Shown piece by piece: positions 1 through 8,560 of a stretch of 64,000 nucleotides of DNA (positions within the stretch are counted from its first letter, which is position 1; every line of letters begins with the position of its first letter). The stretch is taken from assembly GCA_003165075.1 (NCBI GenBank), contig PLSM01000139.1, positions 6,650-70,649 on the forward strand, given 5' to 3'. The notes under the pieces are model-generated. The model saw only the letters and a list, made by a program, of their open reading frames with translations, was not told the origin of the DNA and did no database searches. The stretch is from Acidobacteriaceae bacterium (lineage in GTDB: Bacteria; Acidobacteriota; Terriglobia; Terriglobales; Acidobacteriaceae). Made by a program: the position numbers and the translations under genes.

Positions 1-1452
1 GATGCACCAGTCGGGGCGGGTGGCGATCATGTTGGTGATGCGCTCCTTGCCCCACGACGGATCCCAAATGACCTTGTCGATTTCCTCGATGGCGAGCTGG
101 CGGTAGGTTTTCTCTTCGCCCTGAGCTGACTTTACGGGCGTATCGAGGGAGATGAACCACTGTTCCGTGGCGCGGAAGATGATGGGATGGTGGCAGCGCC
201 AGCAGTGCGGATAGGAGTGGCGAATCTCTTCTGTCGCCAGCAGTGCGCCGTGCTCCTCAAGCATGGCGATCACGATTGGATTTGCGGTCCAGACCTTCTT
301 GCCCTCGAATGCGGGCGGAGCGGCCTGGTTCCAGGCATCGGGGTCTACGTGCAGGTAGCCTGCGGCGTCCACGCGGCAGGTCTGGTCAAGGCCATAGCGC
401 TCGCCGGTGTAGAAGTCGTCGGCGCCGTGCGAGGGGGCGGTGTGGACCGCGCCTGTGCCGGTGTCGGCAGTGACGTAGGCGGCTAGTACACCCAGGATGC
501 TGCGATCAAGGAACGGGTGCTGGAAGGTGGCGCGCTCGAGGACGGCGCCTTTGAAGCGGGCCAGTTCACCGGGCGCGTCCAGATGGCAGGCAGCAGCGAC
601 GGAGGCAGCCAGTTCGGCGGCCACGATGTAGACCGGTGCGTCTGAGCGGTCACCGGCTTCGAGGGCAACATAGTCGAAGTCGGGATGGAAGGCTACGGCC
701 ATGGACGCGGGTAAGGTCCATGGGGTCGTGGTCCAGATGATGGTGTAGACCTCGCGGCCGGCCAGCGCGGGGACGATCGTTTCGGGGTCTGAGGTGAGGC
801 GGTAGCGGACGTAGACCGAAGGGCTGGTGTGCATGTCGTACTCCACCTCGGCCTCGGCCAGGGCGGTGCGATCGTGGATGCACCAGTAAACGGGCTTGAG
901 GCCGCGATAGACGAAGCCCTTTTCGAGGAACCCGTAAAAGGCCTCAAGGGTGCGGGCCTCGTAGTCGCGGGCCATGGTCTTATAAGGGCGATCCCAGCGG
1001 CCAAAGCAGCCAATGCGTTCAAACTGCGAGGTTTGCAGGTCGACGCACTTCTGGGCGTAGGCCCGGCAGGCATCAAGCACGGCGGGGACGGGCATCTCGA
1101 GCTTCTTGCGGCCGAGGTGCTCGTCCACCTTGATTTCGATGGGCAGGCCGTGGCAGTCGTAACCGGGAATGTACGGAGCGTCGAAACCGGCCATGGTCTT
1201 TGACTTGACCACGAAGTCCTTGAGTCCCTTGTTCAGCGCGTGGCCCAGATGGATAGGGCCGTTGGCGTAGGGAGGGCCGTCGTGAAGGATGTAAGGGGGA
1301 CGGCCCCGGCCAGCCTTGCGCAGCTCGTTGTAGAGGCGCAGCGAGGCCCAGCGAGCCAGCCGAAGCGGTTCATTCTGAGGCAGATTGGCCTTCATCGGGA
1401 AGGTGGTATGAGGCAAGGTTAAGGTCGCCTTCAACTCCGGCGCTGGAGACAT
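1..1452 (-). CDS. ileS: Isoleucyl-tRNA synthetase, N-terminal 484 residues (runs off the left edge)
   Basis: Class Ia aminoacyl-tRNA synthetase that charges tRNA-Ile with isoleucine in the cytoplasm. Reading leftward from the ATG at 1452, the frame stays open to base 1. It contains the HIGH-type signature as PYANGPIHLGHALNK near residues 47-61 and the family motif PGYDCHGLPIE soon after, which together are diagnostic for IleS. The editing-domain region follows, with TTTPWTLPAS and the aspartate-containing GTGAVHTAPSHGADD. The KMSKS loop and anticodon-binding part lie outside the window. A TTTTCTCCC stretch in the plus sequence just before the ATG reads GGGAGAAAA on the coding strand and serves as ribosome binding site. 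Identification is firm; only the 3' part is missing because of the window edge. Confidence 0.97.
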   Translation of the reverse strand, partial: MSPAPELKATLTLPHTTFPMKANLPQNEPLRLARWASLRLYNELRKAGRGRPPYILHDGPPYANGPIHLGHALNKGLKDFVVKSKTMAGFDAPYIPGYDCHGLPIEIKVDEHLGRKKLEMPVPAVLDACRAYAQKCVDLQTSQFERIGCFGRWDRPYKTMARDYEARTLEAFYGFLEKGFVYRGLKPVYWCIHDRTALAEAEVEYDMHTSPSVYVRYRLTSDPETIVPALAGREVYTIIWTTTPWTLPASMAVAFHPDFDYVALEAGDRSDAPVYIVAAELAASVAAACHLDAPGELARFKGAVLERATFQHPFLDRSILGVLAAYVTADTGTGAVHTAPSHGADDFYTGERYGLDQTCRVDAAGYLHVDPDAWNQAAPPAFEGKKVWTANPIVIAMLEEHGALLATEEIRHSYPHCWRCHHPIIFRATEQWFISLDTPVKSAQGEEKTYRQLAIEEIDKVIWDPSWGKERITNMIATRPDWCI

Positions 1453-1553
1453 CTTTTCTCCCTAAAGTGCTGTGAAGTATCTCGATAGTTAGTGTAAATG
1501 GCCGGGAGAAGATTTTTTAGGTAACAACGGTAGAGGTTCCTCGTCTATTGTTT

Positions 1554-2741
1554 ATGGGAACGCTGGCCTCTGAAAAATATGGGACTCTGGAGCGAGCAAC
1601 CGGCACACCTGCATCCTCCGGCTTACAGACAAAGGCGGGCGATGTCGAGCATAATGGAGAGATGGGCTTGGATCCGGAAAAGGTCCAGCCGGGATCTTAT
1701 TACGCACCAGGACCAGCAGCACATATGGCAAACGACGTGTTGATGCAGCCAGACTCGGCGACACGGCCCCCAGACGCCTTGGCGGACGGGCACGAACTCG
1801 ATGCTTTTCTGGGCAAGGCGTTCGAGGACAAGCCCCTCTGGACAGGGCTCTACGAGAACCTGCGAGATGTTTTCTTTCCCCCCAAGCTGCCCCCTCTTGT
1901 GCTCACGTCGACACCGATTCCGGTGCCGGACCGGATGGCGGTAAAGCCGAATCCCTGGGCCATTGGAATCTCGACGGCAGTGAACCTGAGCATCGTTGCG
2001 ATCGCCATCTGGCTTGGGATCAAAGCCGTTGTGAGCATCGTGAAGCCGGCGGTGACAGCGACCACTGTCGCGTTGACCGACTTTGAGTTAAAGGCGCCCA
2101 AGGATGCAAATGCCGCAGGCGGCGGTGGCGGCGGCGGTTCGCATGACATCGTGGATCCCATCAAGGGCAAGTTGCCTGAGCGCGCGCAGAATCCTCTGAC
2201 TCCGCCGATGGTTCCGGTGCTGGAGAATCCGAAGCTGCCTGAGCCGGCCGCGATCAACGTGCAGGCGAATATTCAACTGCCGGACAACCCGAGCTTGCCG
2301 AATATCGGCGTCAAGAGCTCTGCCAACGTGACGGTGGCCTCCAATGGCCAGGGCGGCGGCGCGGGCATGGGAAGCGGCTACGGCGGCGGCCTGGGCTCGG
2401 GCACGGGAAATGGCTATGGACCGGGCTATGGGGGCAACGCGGGCGGCGGACTGTACCGGATCGGCGGCGGTGTCTCCGCGCCGGTGCCGATCTTCCAGCC
2501 GGAAGCGGAGTTCAGTGACGAGGCGCGGCGGGCCAAGTATCAGGGCGTTTGCCTGATCACGCTGATCGTGGATGCGCAGGGGAATCCGCAGAACCCGCGG
2601 GTGATTCGCGCGCTGGGCATGGGGCTGGACGAGAAGGCCCTGGAGGCGGTGCGCAAATACAAGTTCAAGCCGGCCATGAAGGAAGGGCGGACGCCGGTGC
2701 CTGTGATGATTACCATCGAAGTGAATTTCAGGCTGTATTAG
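1554..2741 (+). CDS. TonB-family energy transducer-like protein
   Basis: Inner-membrane protein with a periplasmic C-terminal TonB domain, expected to link membrane energy or a periplasmic partner to outer-membrane receptors. The N-terminal ~135 residues are cytoplasmic. One membrane segment follows (IGISTAVNLSIVAIAIWLG), then a long Gly/Pro-rich linker with poly-Gly runs. The last ~85 residues match the TonB C-terminal fold: VSAPVPIFQPEAEFSDEAR, then GVCLITLIVDAQGNP, then ALEAVRKYKFKPA. The start is uncertain: an ATG at 1554 or a TTG two codons upstream at 1548, with further in-frame ATGs at 1662 and 1725. A strong terminator follows. No exbB/exbD genes are adjacent, so the partner system is not given by context. 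Confidence 0.85.
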   Translation: MGTLASEKYGTLERATGTPASSGLQTKAGDVEHNGEMGLDPEKVQPGSYYAPGPAAHMANDVLMQPDSATRPPDALADGHELDAFLGKAFEDKPLWTGLYENLRDVFFPPKLPPLVLTSTPIPVPDRMAVKPNPWAIGISTAVNLSIVAIAIWLGIKAVVSIVKPAVTATTVALTDFELKAPKDANAAGGGGGGGSHDIVDPIKGKLPERAQNPLTPPMVPVLENPKLPEPAAINVQANIQLPDNPSLPNIGVKSSANVTVASNGQGGGAGMGSGYGGGLGSGTGNGYGPGYGGNAGGGLYRIGGGVSAPVPIFQPEAEFSDEARRAKYQGVCLITLIVDAQGNPQNPRVIRALGMGLDEKALEAVRKYKFKPAMKEGRTPVPVMITIEVNFRLY

Positions 2742-2762
2742 GGGGATGTTGCTGCGGCAAAG

Positions 2763-2793
2763 AGGGCGAAGCGCGAGGGCGCTTCGCCCTTTG
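2763..2793 (+). terminator. Intrinsic terminator of the TonB-family gene
   Basis: A perfect 12-bp stem, AGGGCGAAGCGC (2763-2774) pairing with GCGCTTCGCCCT (2779-2790), with loop GAGG and followed by TTT. It lies 21 bases after the TAG at 2741. Confidence 0.85.
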
Positions 2794-2945
2794 TGCTTTC
2801 GGGTGGGCGAATTATCTTTGCGGACAATTGAGGTCGCGAAGAACAACGGATCCTGAACGGAAATGACAGGTCCGGAGATCTCTTTCTGGGAATGGTCTTT
2901 AGGGCTTATGAAAGGGAATCTGCGGAGATGCAGGAGGGTTTAGTA

Positions 2946-3022
2946 TGGTGCGCCCGGAGAGATTCGAACTCCCGGCCTTCTGGTTCGTAGCCAGACGCTC
3001 TATCCAGCTGAGCTACGGGCGC
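2946..3022 (-). tRNA. tRNA-Arg (anticodon ACG), CCA end encoded
   Basis: On the minus strand the gene starts at 3022 with the 7-bp acceptor arm GCGCCCG, which pairs with CGGGCGC near 2950-2956. The D arm reads GCTCAGCTGGATAGAGC. The anticodon stem TCTGG/CCAGA encloses the loop CTACGAA, giving anticodon ACG, which becomes ICG after deamination and reads CGN arginine codons. The T arm carries GTTCGAATC. The discriminator A at 2949 is followed directly by encoded CCA (2948-2946). Total length is 77 nt including CCA. Confidence 0.97.
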
Positions 3023-3089
3023 ACATAGGGGGTCTCGCGTGAAACCTTACTCAGATTATCAGGGATTGCACGGGGGCGCAATCGGGCTT

Positions 3090-3353
3090 TCAGACTGCGG
3101 GAACCGGTACAGGCGCGGACGACGGAGGCGCAAGGGCAGGCTCGTCGACGACCTCGAAACCGGTCTGGCGAACCAACTGCGCGACAGTGGCGGCGTTGAG
3201 CCGGGTGGCGTCATATTCCACGCGCAGAGTGCGGGCGTTGCGATCAAAGGTGAGACAGCGGATGCCGTAGACCTCGCGGGTGGTGGCGAGAGCAAAGGCC
3301 ACAGCCTCAGTGGGCGGCGCGGCATATCGAAAGAGAATTTCCACCATGGTCAT
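3090..3353 (-). CDS. Small protein with heavy-metal-associated-like fold, no CXXC motif
   Basis: An 87-residue protein whose pattern (EILFRYAAPPTEAVAFAL, then GIRCLTFDRNARTLRVEYD, then AATVAQLVRQTGFEVVDE) resembles the beta-alpha-beta-beta-alpha-beta layout of heavy-metal-associated domains. In particular, the final LVRQTGFEV is typical of their last helix and strand. The metal-binding CXXC is absent, so metal transport should not be assumed. The C-terminal tail is Pro/Ala-rich. ATGs at 3353 and 3347 are both possible starts, and neither has a clear ribosome binding site. It lies next to, and in the same direction as, the thioredoxin-like gene at 3469-3966. Function unknown. Confidence 0.6.
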   Translation of the reverse strand: MTMVEILFRYAAPPTEAVAFALATTREVYGIRCLTFDRNARTLRVEYDATRLNAATVAQLVRQTGFEVVDEPALAPPSSAPVPVPAV

Positions 3354-3468
3354 AAGGAGATGATAACAAGTGGCGGAAGGTGGTTAGAGACAAAGAACGC
3401 CTCAGCAGGCAAACAGCCTGGCGTGAACCAGAAATGAGATCGGAAGTATCCGCACCATTGCGGCGACG

Positions 3469-3966
3469 CTACATGCTCTTCAAAAAGCTGCGAATCTCAG
3501 GGTTTGACCAGTCGGGGTCGCCGACGATCTTGCGGCGGATGTAGCCCTGGCGATCGATGATGTAGGTCTCGGGCCAACCCTCGGTGTGGTAGAGCGCTGC
3601 CGCGGTCTGGTTGGGGTCACGGACGGTAATCAGATCGATGTGGTGGCGGTCAATGAAGCGGGTATAGGCGCCCGGGTCTTCGTCGATGCTGACGGCGAGG
3701 ACGGCGATATCGGGGCGGTCGTGGTGGAGCTGCAGCAGCCCGGGCATCTCCTCGATGCAAGGCGGGCACCAACTGGCCCAAAAGTTAAGCAACACCACGC
3801 GGCCGCGGTAATTGGCCAGATGGACGGAGTTGGTTCCGTCAGAGACGGTGAAATCGGGAGCCAGCTTGCCGGTTTGTCCGGGACGCGCGCCGCGGTCACA
3901 GCCGGGCACAAGGGCCAGCGCCAGAAGTGGGATCAGGGTGATGAAGGAACGGCAACGCACATACAT
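3469..3966 (-). CDS. TlpA/ResA-like thioredoxin-fold lipoprotein
   Basis: Periplasmic thiol-disulfide oxidoreductase of the TlpA/ResA/AhpC-TSA group. With the ATG at 3966 the protein (165 aa) starts with a hydrophobic signal (FITLIPLLALALVPGC) ending in a plausible lipobox whose Cys23 would be lipidated. The thioredoxin active site is NFWASWCPPCIEEMPGL (CPPC at residues 67-70), and the cis-proline region is EGWPETYIIDRQG. The reading frame is open further upstream to 4080, but that extension would overlap the divergent gene at 4008 and would bury the signal peptide, so 3966 is preferred. Members usually keep cytochrome c or other exported thiols reduced; the exact substrate is not shown by context. 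Confidence 0.88.
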   Translation of the reverse strand: MYVRCRSFITLIPLLALALVPGCDRGARPGQTGKLAPDFTVSDGTNSVHLANYRGRVVLLNFWASWCPPCIEEMPGLLQLHHDRPDIAVLAVSIDEDPGAYTRFIDRHHIDLITVRDPNQTAAALYHTEGWPETYIIDRQGYIRRKIVGDPDWSNPEIRSFLKSM

Positions 3967-4007
3967 ATAATACGGAGCGATAGGTCTGAAAGAAAGGGCA
4001 TCGCACG

Positions 4008-5189
4008 ATGTGGACAGACAAACCGGAGACGGGCGAAGCGGAAAGCGCGCGGGCGTGGAAACCGTTGCTGGGACTTTCAAGCGATCCAGGGGAGCCCTTG
4101 GCTGTGCCGACGCGGGCGGCCACGGTCTACGACCAGCCCGAGCCGGAGGAGCTGCTGGAGCTGACGGTGATTATTCCGGCGCGAAATGAGGAGGAGTGCC
4201 TGGGCGCATGCCTGCAGTCACTTGTAGCTCAGTCGGAAACGGCTTTTGAATTGGGGCGAGACTGGGAATTGATTGTGGTGGATGACCACTCGACCGACCG
4301 GACGGCGGAGATTGCGCGCAGTTTTGCCGGAGTGACGGTGATGGAGGCGGGCAAACTGGAGCCGGGCTGGACGGGGAAGGCGAACGCAATCTGGACGGCG
4401 GCGCGGAAGGCTCGCGGGCGCTGGCTGCTGTTTACCGATGCCGATACAGTGCACGAGCCGGGAAATCTGCATCGGGCGATGCACGAGGCGGTGCGGCACA
4501 AGGCGGGAATGCTCAGCTATTCGCCGCGGCAGATTGTGAGCGGGCTGACCCAGCGGACGTTGATGCCGCTGATTTTCAGTGAACTGGCGATGGCCTATCC
4601 GCCGGCAAAGGTTTCTGACCCCAACCAGCGAATTGCCGCGGCCAATGGGCAGTTTTTGCTGGTGGAGCGGGAGGCTTACCGACGTCTCGGGGGCCACGCC
4701 GCGGTGGCAGGCGACGTGCTGGAGGATGTGCAACTGGCCTTTATGGCCAAACGGCGCAAGGTTGGGCTGCGCTTTCGCTACGCGGAAGACGCGCTGGCCA
4801 CCCGGATGTATCGGACGACCGCGGCGATGATGGAAGGCTGGACCAAGAACCTGGCGCTGCTGTTTGACAACGCGCTGGCCACGGCGCTGTGGCGGGCGCT
4901 GGATATTGCCTTGCTGGTGGGTTTGCCGTGGCTGGCATACGGGCTATGGAATGCGCGCTTTGCAGCGCACTCGCTGCAATGGCTGGGCGCGGGATGGGTT
5001 TTGATGCTGTTGTGGGTGCGCAATCTCTTCCGGTTTTATGGCCGAGTGGCCAAGTCGAATTTTCCATTTGTGGATTGCGCCCTGTCACCGCTGGGGCTGC
5101 CGTTGTTCGTGGTGCTGCTCTATCGAAGCTGGTTCGAGCACCGGATTCTGAAGCGGGTGAGCTGGAAGGGGCGAACGTACCCGGGGTAG
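4008..5189 (+). CDS. Family 2 glycosyltransferase, membrane-anchored
   Basis: GT-A fold glycosyltransferase of 393 aa. The nucleotide-sugar binding strand is LTVIIPARNEEECLGACL (about residues 48-65). It is followed by IVVDDHSTDRTAEIA, the metal-binding DXD region RWLLFTDADTV, and the catalytic-base region VLEDVQLAF. Three hydrophobic segments at the C terminus (from about residue 290) anchor it in the inner membrane. The layout resembles carotenoid/lipid glycosyltransferases such as CrtQ-like enzymes, and a paralogue with the same layout is at 39085-40296. The acceptor is unknown. It is divergent from the TlpA-like gene with only 41 bases between starts, so their promoters must overlap. Confidence 0.85.
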   Translation: MWTDKPETGEAESARAWKPLLGLSSDPGEPLAVPTRAATVYDQPEPEELLELTVIIPARNEEECLGACLQSLVAQSETAFELGRDWELIVVDDHSTDRTAEIARSFAGVTVMEAGKLEPGWTGKANAIWTAARKARGRWLLFTDADTVHEPGNLHRAMHEAVRHKAGMLSYSPRQIVSGLTQRTLMPLIFSELAMAYPPAKVSDPNQRIAAANGQFLLVEREAYRRLGGHAAVAGDVLEDVQLAFMAKRRKVGLRFRYAEDALATRMYRTTAAMMEGWTKNLALLFDNALATALWRALDIALLVGLPWLAYGLWNARFAAHSLQWLGAGWVLMLLWVRNLFRFYGRVAKSNFPFVDCALSPLGLPLFVVLLYRSWFEHRILKRVSWKGRTYPG

Positions 5190-5286
5190 AGAGATTTGGG
5201 GCATTGATTTCGATAGGGCTCATTGGATGTTCAACATGGTGAAGCGGCAGCGGCGATTGCGGCATCTTGATTAGTGAGGGAAGGGA

Positions 5287-5706
5287 ATGATTGAGTTGAC
5301 GCGGAGGGCGACCTTTTCTGCCTCGCACTACTACTGGAACGAGGCTTGGCCGGCAGAGAAGAATGAGCAGGTGTTTGGGCGCTGTGCGAACCGCAATGGG
5401 CATGGGCACAATTACACGCTGGAGGTAACGGTGGCGGGCCAACCCGACCCGGTGACCGGCTTTGTAGTCGATCTGAAGTGGTTGAAAGATGTGATGGAGC
5501 GTGAAGTTCTGGCGGCTTACGACCATCGCCATCTGAACCTGGAGGTTGCGGAGTTTGCAGCCACCGTCCCGACTACAGAAAACATTGCCATCGCGGCATG
5601 GAAGCGGCTGGAACCGGTGATCGAGTCAGCAGGCGGGGCGCGGTTGAGCCGGGTGCGCATTTATGAGACGCCGGAGATTTTTGCCGAGTACCGGGGAGAG
5701 GCATGA
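5287..5706 (+). CDS. 6-pyruvoyl-tetrahydropterin synthase/QueD-family protein, copy 1
   Basis: 139-residue T-fold enzyme of the PTPS/QueD family, which converts 7,8-dihydroneopterin triphosphate to 6-pyruvoyl- or 6-carboxy-tetrahydropterin. Visible residues are the first zinc histidine in FSASHYY, the catalytic cysteine with the next zinc histidines in GRCANRNGHGHNY, the family VPTTENIA segment and a C-terminal RIYETPEIFAEY. The Cys-to-GHGH spacing is that of PTPS proper (CNNPNGHGHNY in animals), not of E. coli QueD (CXXXHGH). The ATG at 5287 is preceded by GAGGGAAGGGA. Its stop overlaps the start of copy 2 by 4 bases (ATGA), so the two are translationally coupled. No queC or queE is nearby. 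Confidence 0.9.
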   Translation: MIELTRRATFSASHYYWNEAWPAEKNEQVFGRCANRNGHGHNYTLEVTVAGQPDPVTGFVVDLKWLKDVMEREVLAAYDHRHLNLEVAEFAATVPTTENIAIAAWKRLEPVIESAGGARLSRVRIYETPEIFAEYRGEA

Positions 5707-6110
5707 AGGCTCATTTTGGCCGCCGCTACATGCTGAGCGCCAGCCACCGGCTGCATACGGATGCGCTGTCAGCGGAAGAAAACAGGGCGGCTTATGGCAA
5801 GTGCAACAATCCTCATGGCCACGGGCATAACTACGTGCTGGAGGTACTGGTTCGCGGCGCAGTGGATCCCGAAACGGGGATGGTGGTGAACATGGCGGTG
5901 CTGGATGAAGTGGTACGAAAAAAGGTGATGGAGCGGTTTGACCACACCAATTTGAATCTGGACCCCCTGTTTGTGAATTCCGTGCCGACGACGGAGAATC
6001 TTTGTAGGGCGGTTTTTGAGTTGTTGAAGGATGCATTGCCGTGCAGAGAGCTGGAGCGCGTACGGGTGGAAGAGACAGAGAATAATTTCTTTGAGTACGC
6101 GGGCGAGTGA
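5703..6110 (+). CDS. 6-pyruvoyl-tetrahydropterin synthase/QueD-family protein, copy 2
   Basis: 135-residue paralogue of the preceding gene with the same zinc and catalytic residues: LSASHRL, the cysteine and histidines in GKCNNPHGHGHNYVLEV, and VPTTENLC. It ends with RVRVEETENNFFEYAGE. The two copies are clearly diverged, so this is an old duplication and the copies may differ in product or form mixed oligomers. It begins in the ATGA overlap with copy 1. folE starts 129 bases downstream on the same strand, and FolE makes the substrate of this family, so the three genes plausibly form one pterin pathway. Product (biopterin-like, queuosine or folate branch) cannot be decided from sequence alone. 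Confidence 0.9.
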   Translation: MKAHFGRRYMLSASHRLHTDALSAEENRAAYGKCNNPHGHGHNYVLEVLVRGAVDPETGMVVNMAVLDEVVRKKVMERFDHTNLNLDPLFVNSVPTTENLCRAVFELLKDALPCRELERVRVEETENNFFEYAGE

Positions 6111-6238
6111 CGCTGATTGCTCATGATGTGAATGGGCGAAGAAGATGCGGGTCATTCGATTTTGCCTTGCGCAGGATAACGAAGTGAAATAGAGGATTCA
6201 GCACGCCCTGTTCCCCAGGGCGGGAGGATGGAATTAAG

Positions 6239-6871
6239 ATGGCACAACCGATCATGGTCAATAAGCCCGTTCGCAGCACGGCAAGGGCGGATGAGGGCCT
6301 GGGTGAATTCAGCACACAGGAGATGTACCGCGAGATTCTGAGCCGATTGGGCGAGGACCCCGGCCGCGACGGCCTATTGGCGACACCCACCCGCGTAGAG
6401 AAGTCGATGGCCTTCCTGACCAAGGGCTACGACGAGGATCCGACCAAGATACTGCGCGGGGCCCTGTTCGACGTGGACTACGACGAGATGGTGATTGTGA
6501 AGGACATTGAGATGTTCTCGCTTTGCGAGCATCACATGCTGCCATTCTTCGGCAAGGTTCATGTGGCTTATATACCGAAGGGAAAAGTAATCGGGCTGAG
6601 CAAGATCCCGCGGCTGGTGGAAGTGTTTGCGCGGCGGCTGCAAGTGCAGGAGCGGCTGACGCGCCAGATTGCAGACGCGATTCAGGCTGCAATCGATCCG
6701 CAGGGCGTGGGGGTGGTGATTGAGGCGCGCCACCTGTGCATGATGATGCGCGGCATCGAGAAACAACACTCGTCGACGGTGACCTCGGCGATGGTGGGGT
6801 GCTTCAGGCAGAAGGAGACTCGGTTGGAGTTTCTTTCGCTGGCACGGCAGCCCGGGGGCGGGTCACTGTGA
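6239..6871 (+). CDS. folE: GTP cyclohydrolase I
   Basis: Converts GTP to 7,8-dihydroneopterin triphosphate, the first step of tetrahydrofolate, biopterin and queuosine synthesis. At 210 aa it has normal family length. The zinc-binding and active-site segment is [20 protein letters not shown] (about residues 96-115), followed by [17 protein letters not shown] and [20 protein letters not shown], which supplies the second zinc cysteine. The start ATG has a GGGAGGA ribosome binding site 8-14 bases upstream. It sits directly behind the two PTPS-like genes whose substrate it makes, and before truB. Confidence 0.97.
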   Translation: MAQPIMVNKPVRSTARADEGLGEFSTQEMYREILSRLGEDPGRDGLLATPTRVEKSMAFLTKGYDEDPTKILRGALFDVDYDEMVIVKDIEMFSLCEHHMLPFFGKVHVAYIPKGKVIGLSKIPRLVEVFARRLQVQERLTRQIADAIQAAIDPQGVGVVIEARHLCMMMRGIEKQHSSTVTSAMVGCFRQKETRLEFLSLARQPGGGSL

Positions 6872-6901
6872 GGCAGGAGCCCGGTCGGCTAGAGTAGTTG
6901 G

Positions 6902-7780
6902 GTGAATGGACTGCTGGTAGTTGACAAGCCGGGCGGCATGACCAGCCACGATGTGGTGGCCCGGCTACGCAGAATCACCGCCGAGCGTTCGATCGGCCAC
7001 CTGGGCACGCTGGACCCCATGGCGACAGGCGTGCTGCCGCTGCTGCTGGGCAAGTTTACGCGGCTGGCTCCCTATTTTTCTTCCGCTGAAAAGAGCTATT
7101 CGGGAAAGATCCGCTTCGGCTTCGCAACCAACACCTATGACGCTGAAGGCGAGCCGGCAGAGCCGCGTGTCGCGCCGGAGTTGACGCTCGACCGAGTGCG
7201 CGTGGCTGCCCTACGCTTTCATGGCGGGATGGAGCAGAGGGCGCCGGACTTCTCAGCGAAGAAGGTTGATGGAACCCGGGCCTACAAACTGGCGCGTGAG
7301 GGCAAGAAGGTGGAGTTGAAGCCGTCTACCATTCGCATCGGCTCGTTTGAGATTGAGGCAATCGAGGAGGACGAGGCGCGTTTTACGATGACGATCAGCG
7401 CCGGGGGCTACGTGCGCTCGGTGGCCCACGAACTGGGGCAGGACCTGGGCTGCGGAGCGCACCTGAGCAGCCTGCGGAGAACGCAAGCCGGAGCGTTTAC
7501 GCTGGCCGAGGCGCATACGCTGGAGGAACTGGAAGCGCTGGCTGGGGATGTGGCGGCGCTGGAGGCGTGGTGCGTGCATCCCCGCAGCCTGCTGCCGGAG
7601 ATACCTGCTGTGACTGGAGATGCGCATGCGCTGGGACGGCTGCGCAATGGGATGCAGGCGAATTTGCCGGAGTTTTCGCAGGCGAGGCTGGTAAAGGTTT
7701 TTGCCGGGCAGAGAGAGTTGGCGGGGATTGCGAAGCGGGTGGCTGGAACGCTGTTTCAGCCGGTGCTTGTAATGGGGTGA
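6902..7780 (+). CDS. truB: tRNA pseudouridine-55 synthase
   Basis: Isomerises U55 of the tRNA T-loop to pseudouridine. The catalytic aspartate lies in HLGTLDPMATGVLPLLLG (about residues 34-51). Other family features are the N-terminal NGLLVVDKPGGMTSHDVV, KSYSGKIRFGFATNTYDAEG and YVRSVAHELGQDLGCGAHLS. The start is a GTG, the only initiator that keeps the N-terminal GLLVVDKP motif whole. Length 292 aa is typical; the C-terminal part is a PUA-like region. It begins 30 bases after folE and could be read with it. Confidence 0.96.
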   Translation: MNGLLVVDKPGGMTSHDVVARLRRITAERSIGHLGTLDPMATGVLPLLLGKFTRLAPYFSSAEKSYSGKIRFGFATNTYDAEGEPAEPRVAPELTLDRVRVAALRFHGGMEQRAPDFSAKKVDGTRAYKLAREGKKVELKPSTIRIGSFEIEAIEEDEARFTMTISAGGYVRSVAHELGQDLGCGAHLSSLRRTQAGAFTLAEAHTLEELEALAGDVAALEAWCVHPRSLLPEIPAVTGDAHALGRLRNGMQANLPEFSQARLVKVFAGQRELAGIAKRVAGTLFQPVLVMG

Positions 7781-7828
7781 AGGAGAACTGGGAGCAGGAA
7801 TCAGGGGCTAAAGACCTTGCCCCCGCCT

Positions 7829-8110
7829 TCACCACGCTCCTTCGATGCGAAACGCCTTCAATCCCACGGCTTCGCTTTCGTCCAGATAGTGCTCAATCAC
7901 GCGATCCACGCGGCTGCCGCGCGGTCCGCGGCGCAGGCTGGCCCGCAGCTCGGCCAGGTCGGCCACTGTGCCCGAGGCCACAACCTCCAGCTCGCCCTCT
8001 TCGGTGTTGCGCACCCAGCCGCACAAGTCCAGTTCGCCGGCCTCCCGTTGCACATACCACCGGAAGCCAACGCCCTGCACTCGCCCTTGAATCAGAAAAT
8101 GTAAAACCAT
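7829..8110 (-). CDS. Acylphosphatase
   Basis: Small enzyme that hydrolyses the carboxyl-phosphate bond of acyl phosphates. The 93-residue product starts at the ATG at 8110 with VLHFLIQGRVQGVGFRWYVQ, which contains the phosphate-binding loop GRVQGVGFR and its catalytic arginine. The catalytic asparagine follows in GWVRNTEEGELEVVASG. An upstream in-frame ATG at 8152 adds 14 residues with no family similarity and is not favoured. It is convergent with truB, the stops being about 50 bases apart. Confidence 0.93.
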   Translation of the reverse strand: MVLHFLIQGRVQGVGFRWYVQREAGELDLCGWVRNTEEGELEVVASGTVADLAELRASLRRGPRGSRVDRVIEHYLDESEAVGLKAFRIEGAW

Positions 8111-8560
8111 CGTAGGGAACCATGGACAGTTTTGCAGATGAGGTGACTGCATGCAACCGCGAAGGTGGAAACGCAGCCTCTACCGCGCCGCCGGGACTGC
8201 AGTCCTGCATAAACAAATGTCGATCTGCTCCTAACGCTGGATACAACGGAATGCTGCCACCCAATACGCCGCTTGGCTGCCGCCGGCTCCGTGTTCAGCA
8301 CGCCGTTAACCTGCCACCGGATGCAAACGAGTTCTGACCCCTGGCGAGGAGGGTCCTCAATGGGAACTTTCGGTTAGCTCACGATTCACCTGGATCGCGC
8401 CTCGACAGAGCGCCTGGCTCACACCCATCTGAGCAGATTTGACCAGACCTGTGTGGAGGCGCTGGCTAATCTTGGCGCATTGTATCAGAGCTCTCGCTCC
8501 GTCCAGCGTAAGTCGATTCTCTCCTCGGGGCAGGCACGAAAGAACCAGGAGGTACTTCTC
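8111..8560. other. 450-bp intergenic region without a supported gene
   Basis: Lies between the divergent starts of the acylphosphatase (minus) and the YXWXPG protein (plus) and must hold both promoters. Short open frames occur on both strands but none has a family match or good ribosome binding site. The one clear signal is AGGAGG at 8547-8552, which sets the start of the next gene. Confidence 0.6.

Noticed and set aside
187-1422. Several plus-strand frames opposite ileS
   Set aside because: The minus strand encodes conserved IleS motifs throughout; these are shadows of a GC-rich gene.
3437-3446. AGATCGGAAG, identical to the start of a common sequencing adapter
   Set aside because: Only ten bases match and the following bases differ. 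The surrounding sequence is coherent, so it is a chance match.
5287-6110. Calling the two T-fold genes queD as part of a queuosine operon
   Set aside because: The Cys-to-GHGH spacing is that of PTPS, folE is adjacent and no queC, queE or queF is nearby, so the specific name is not supported.
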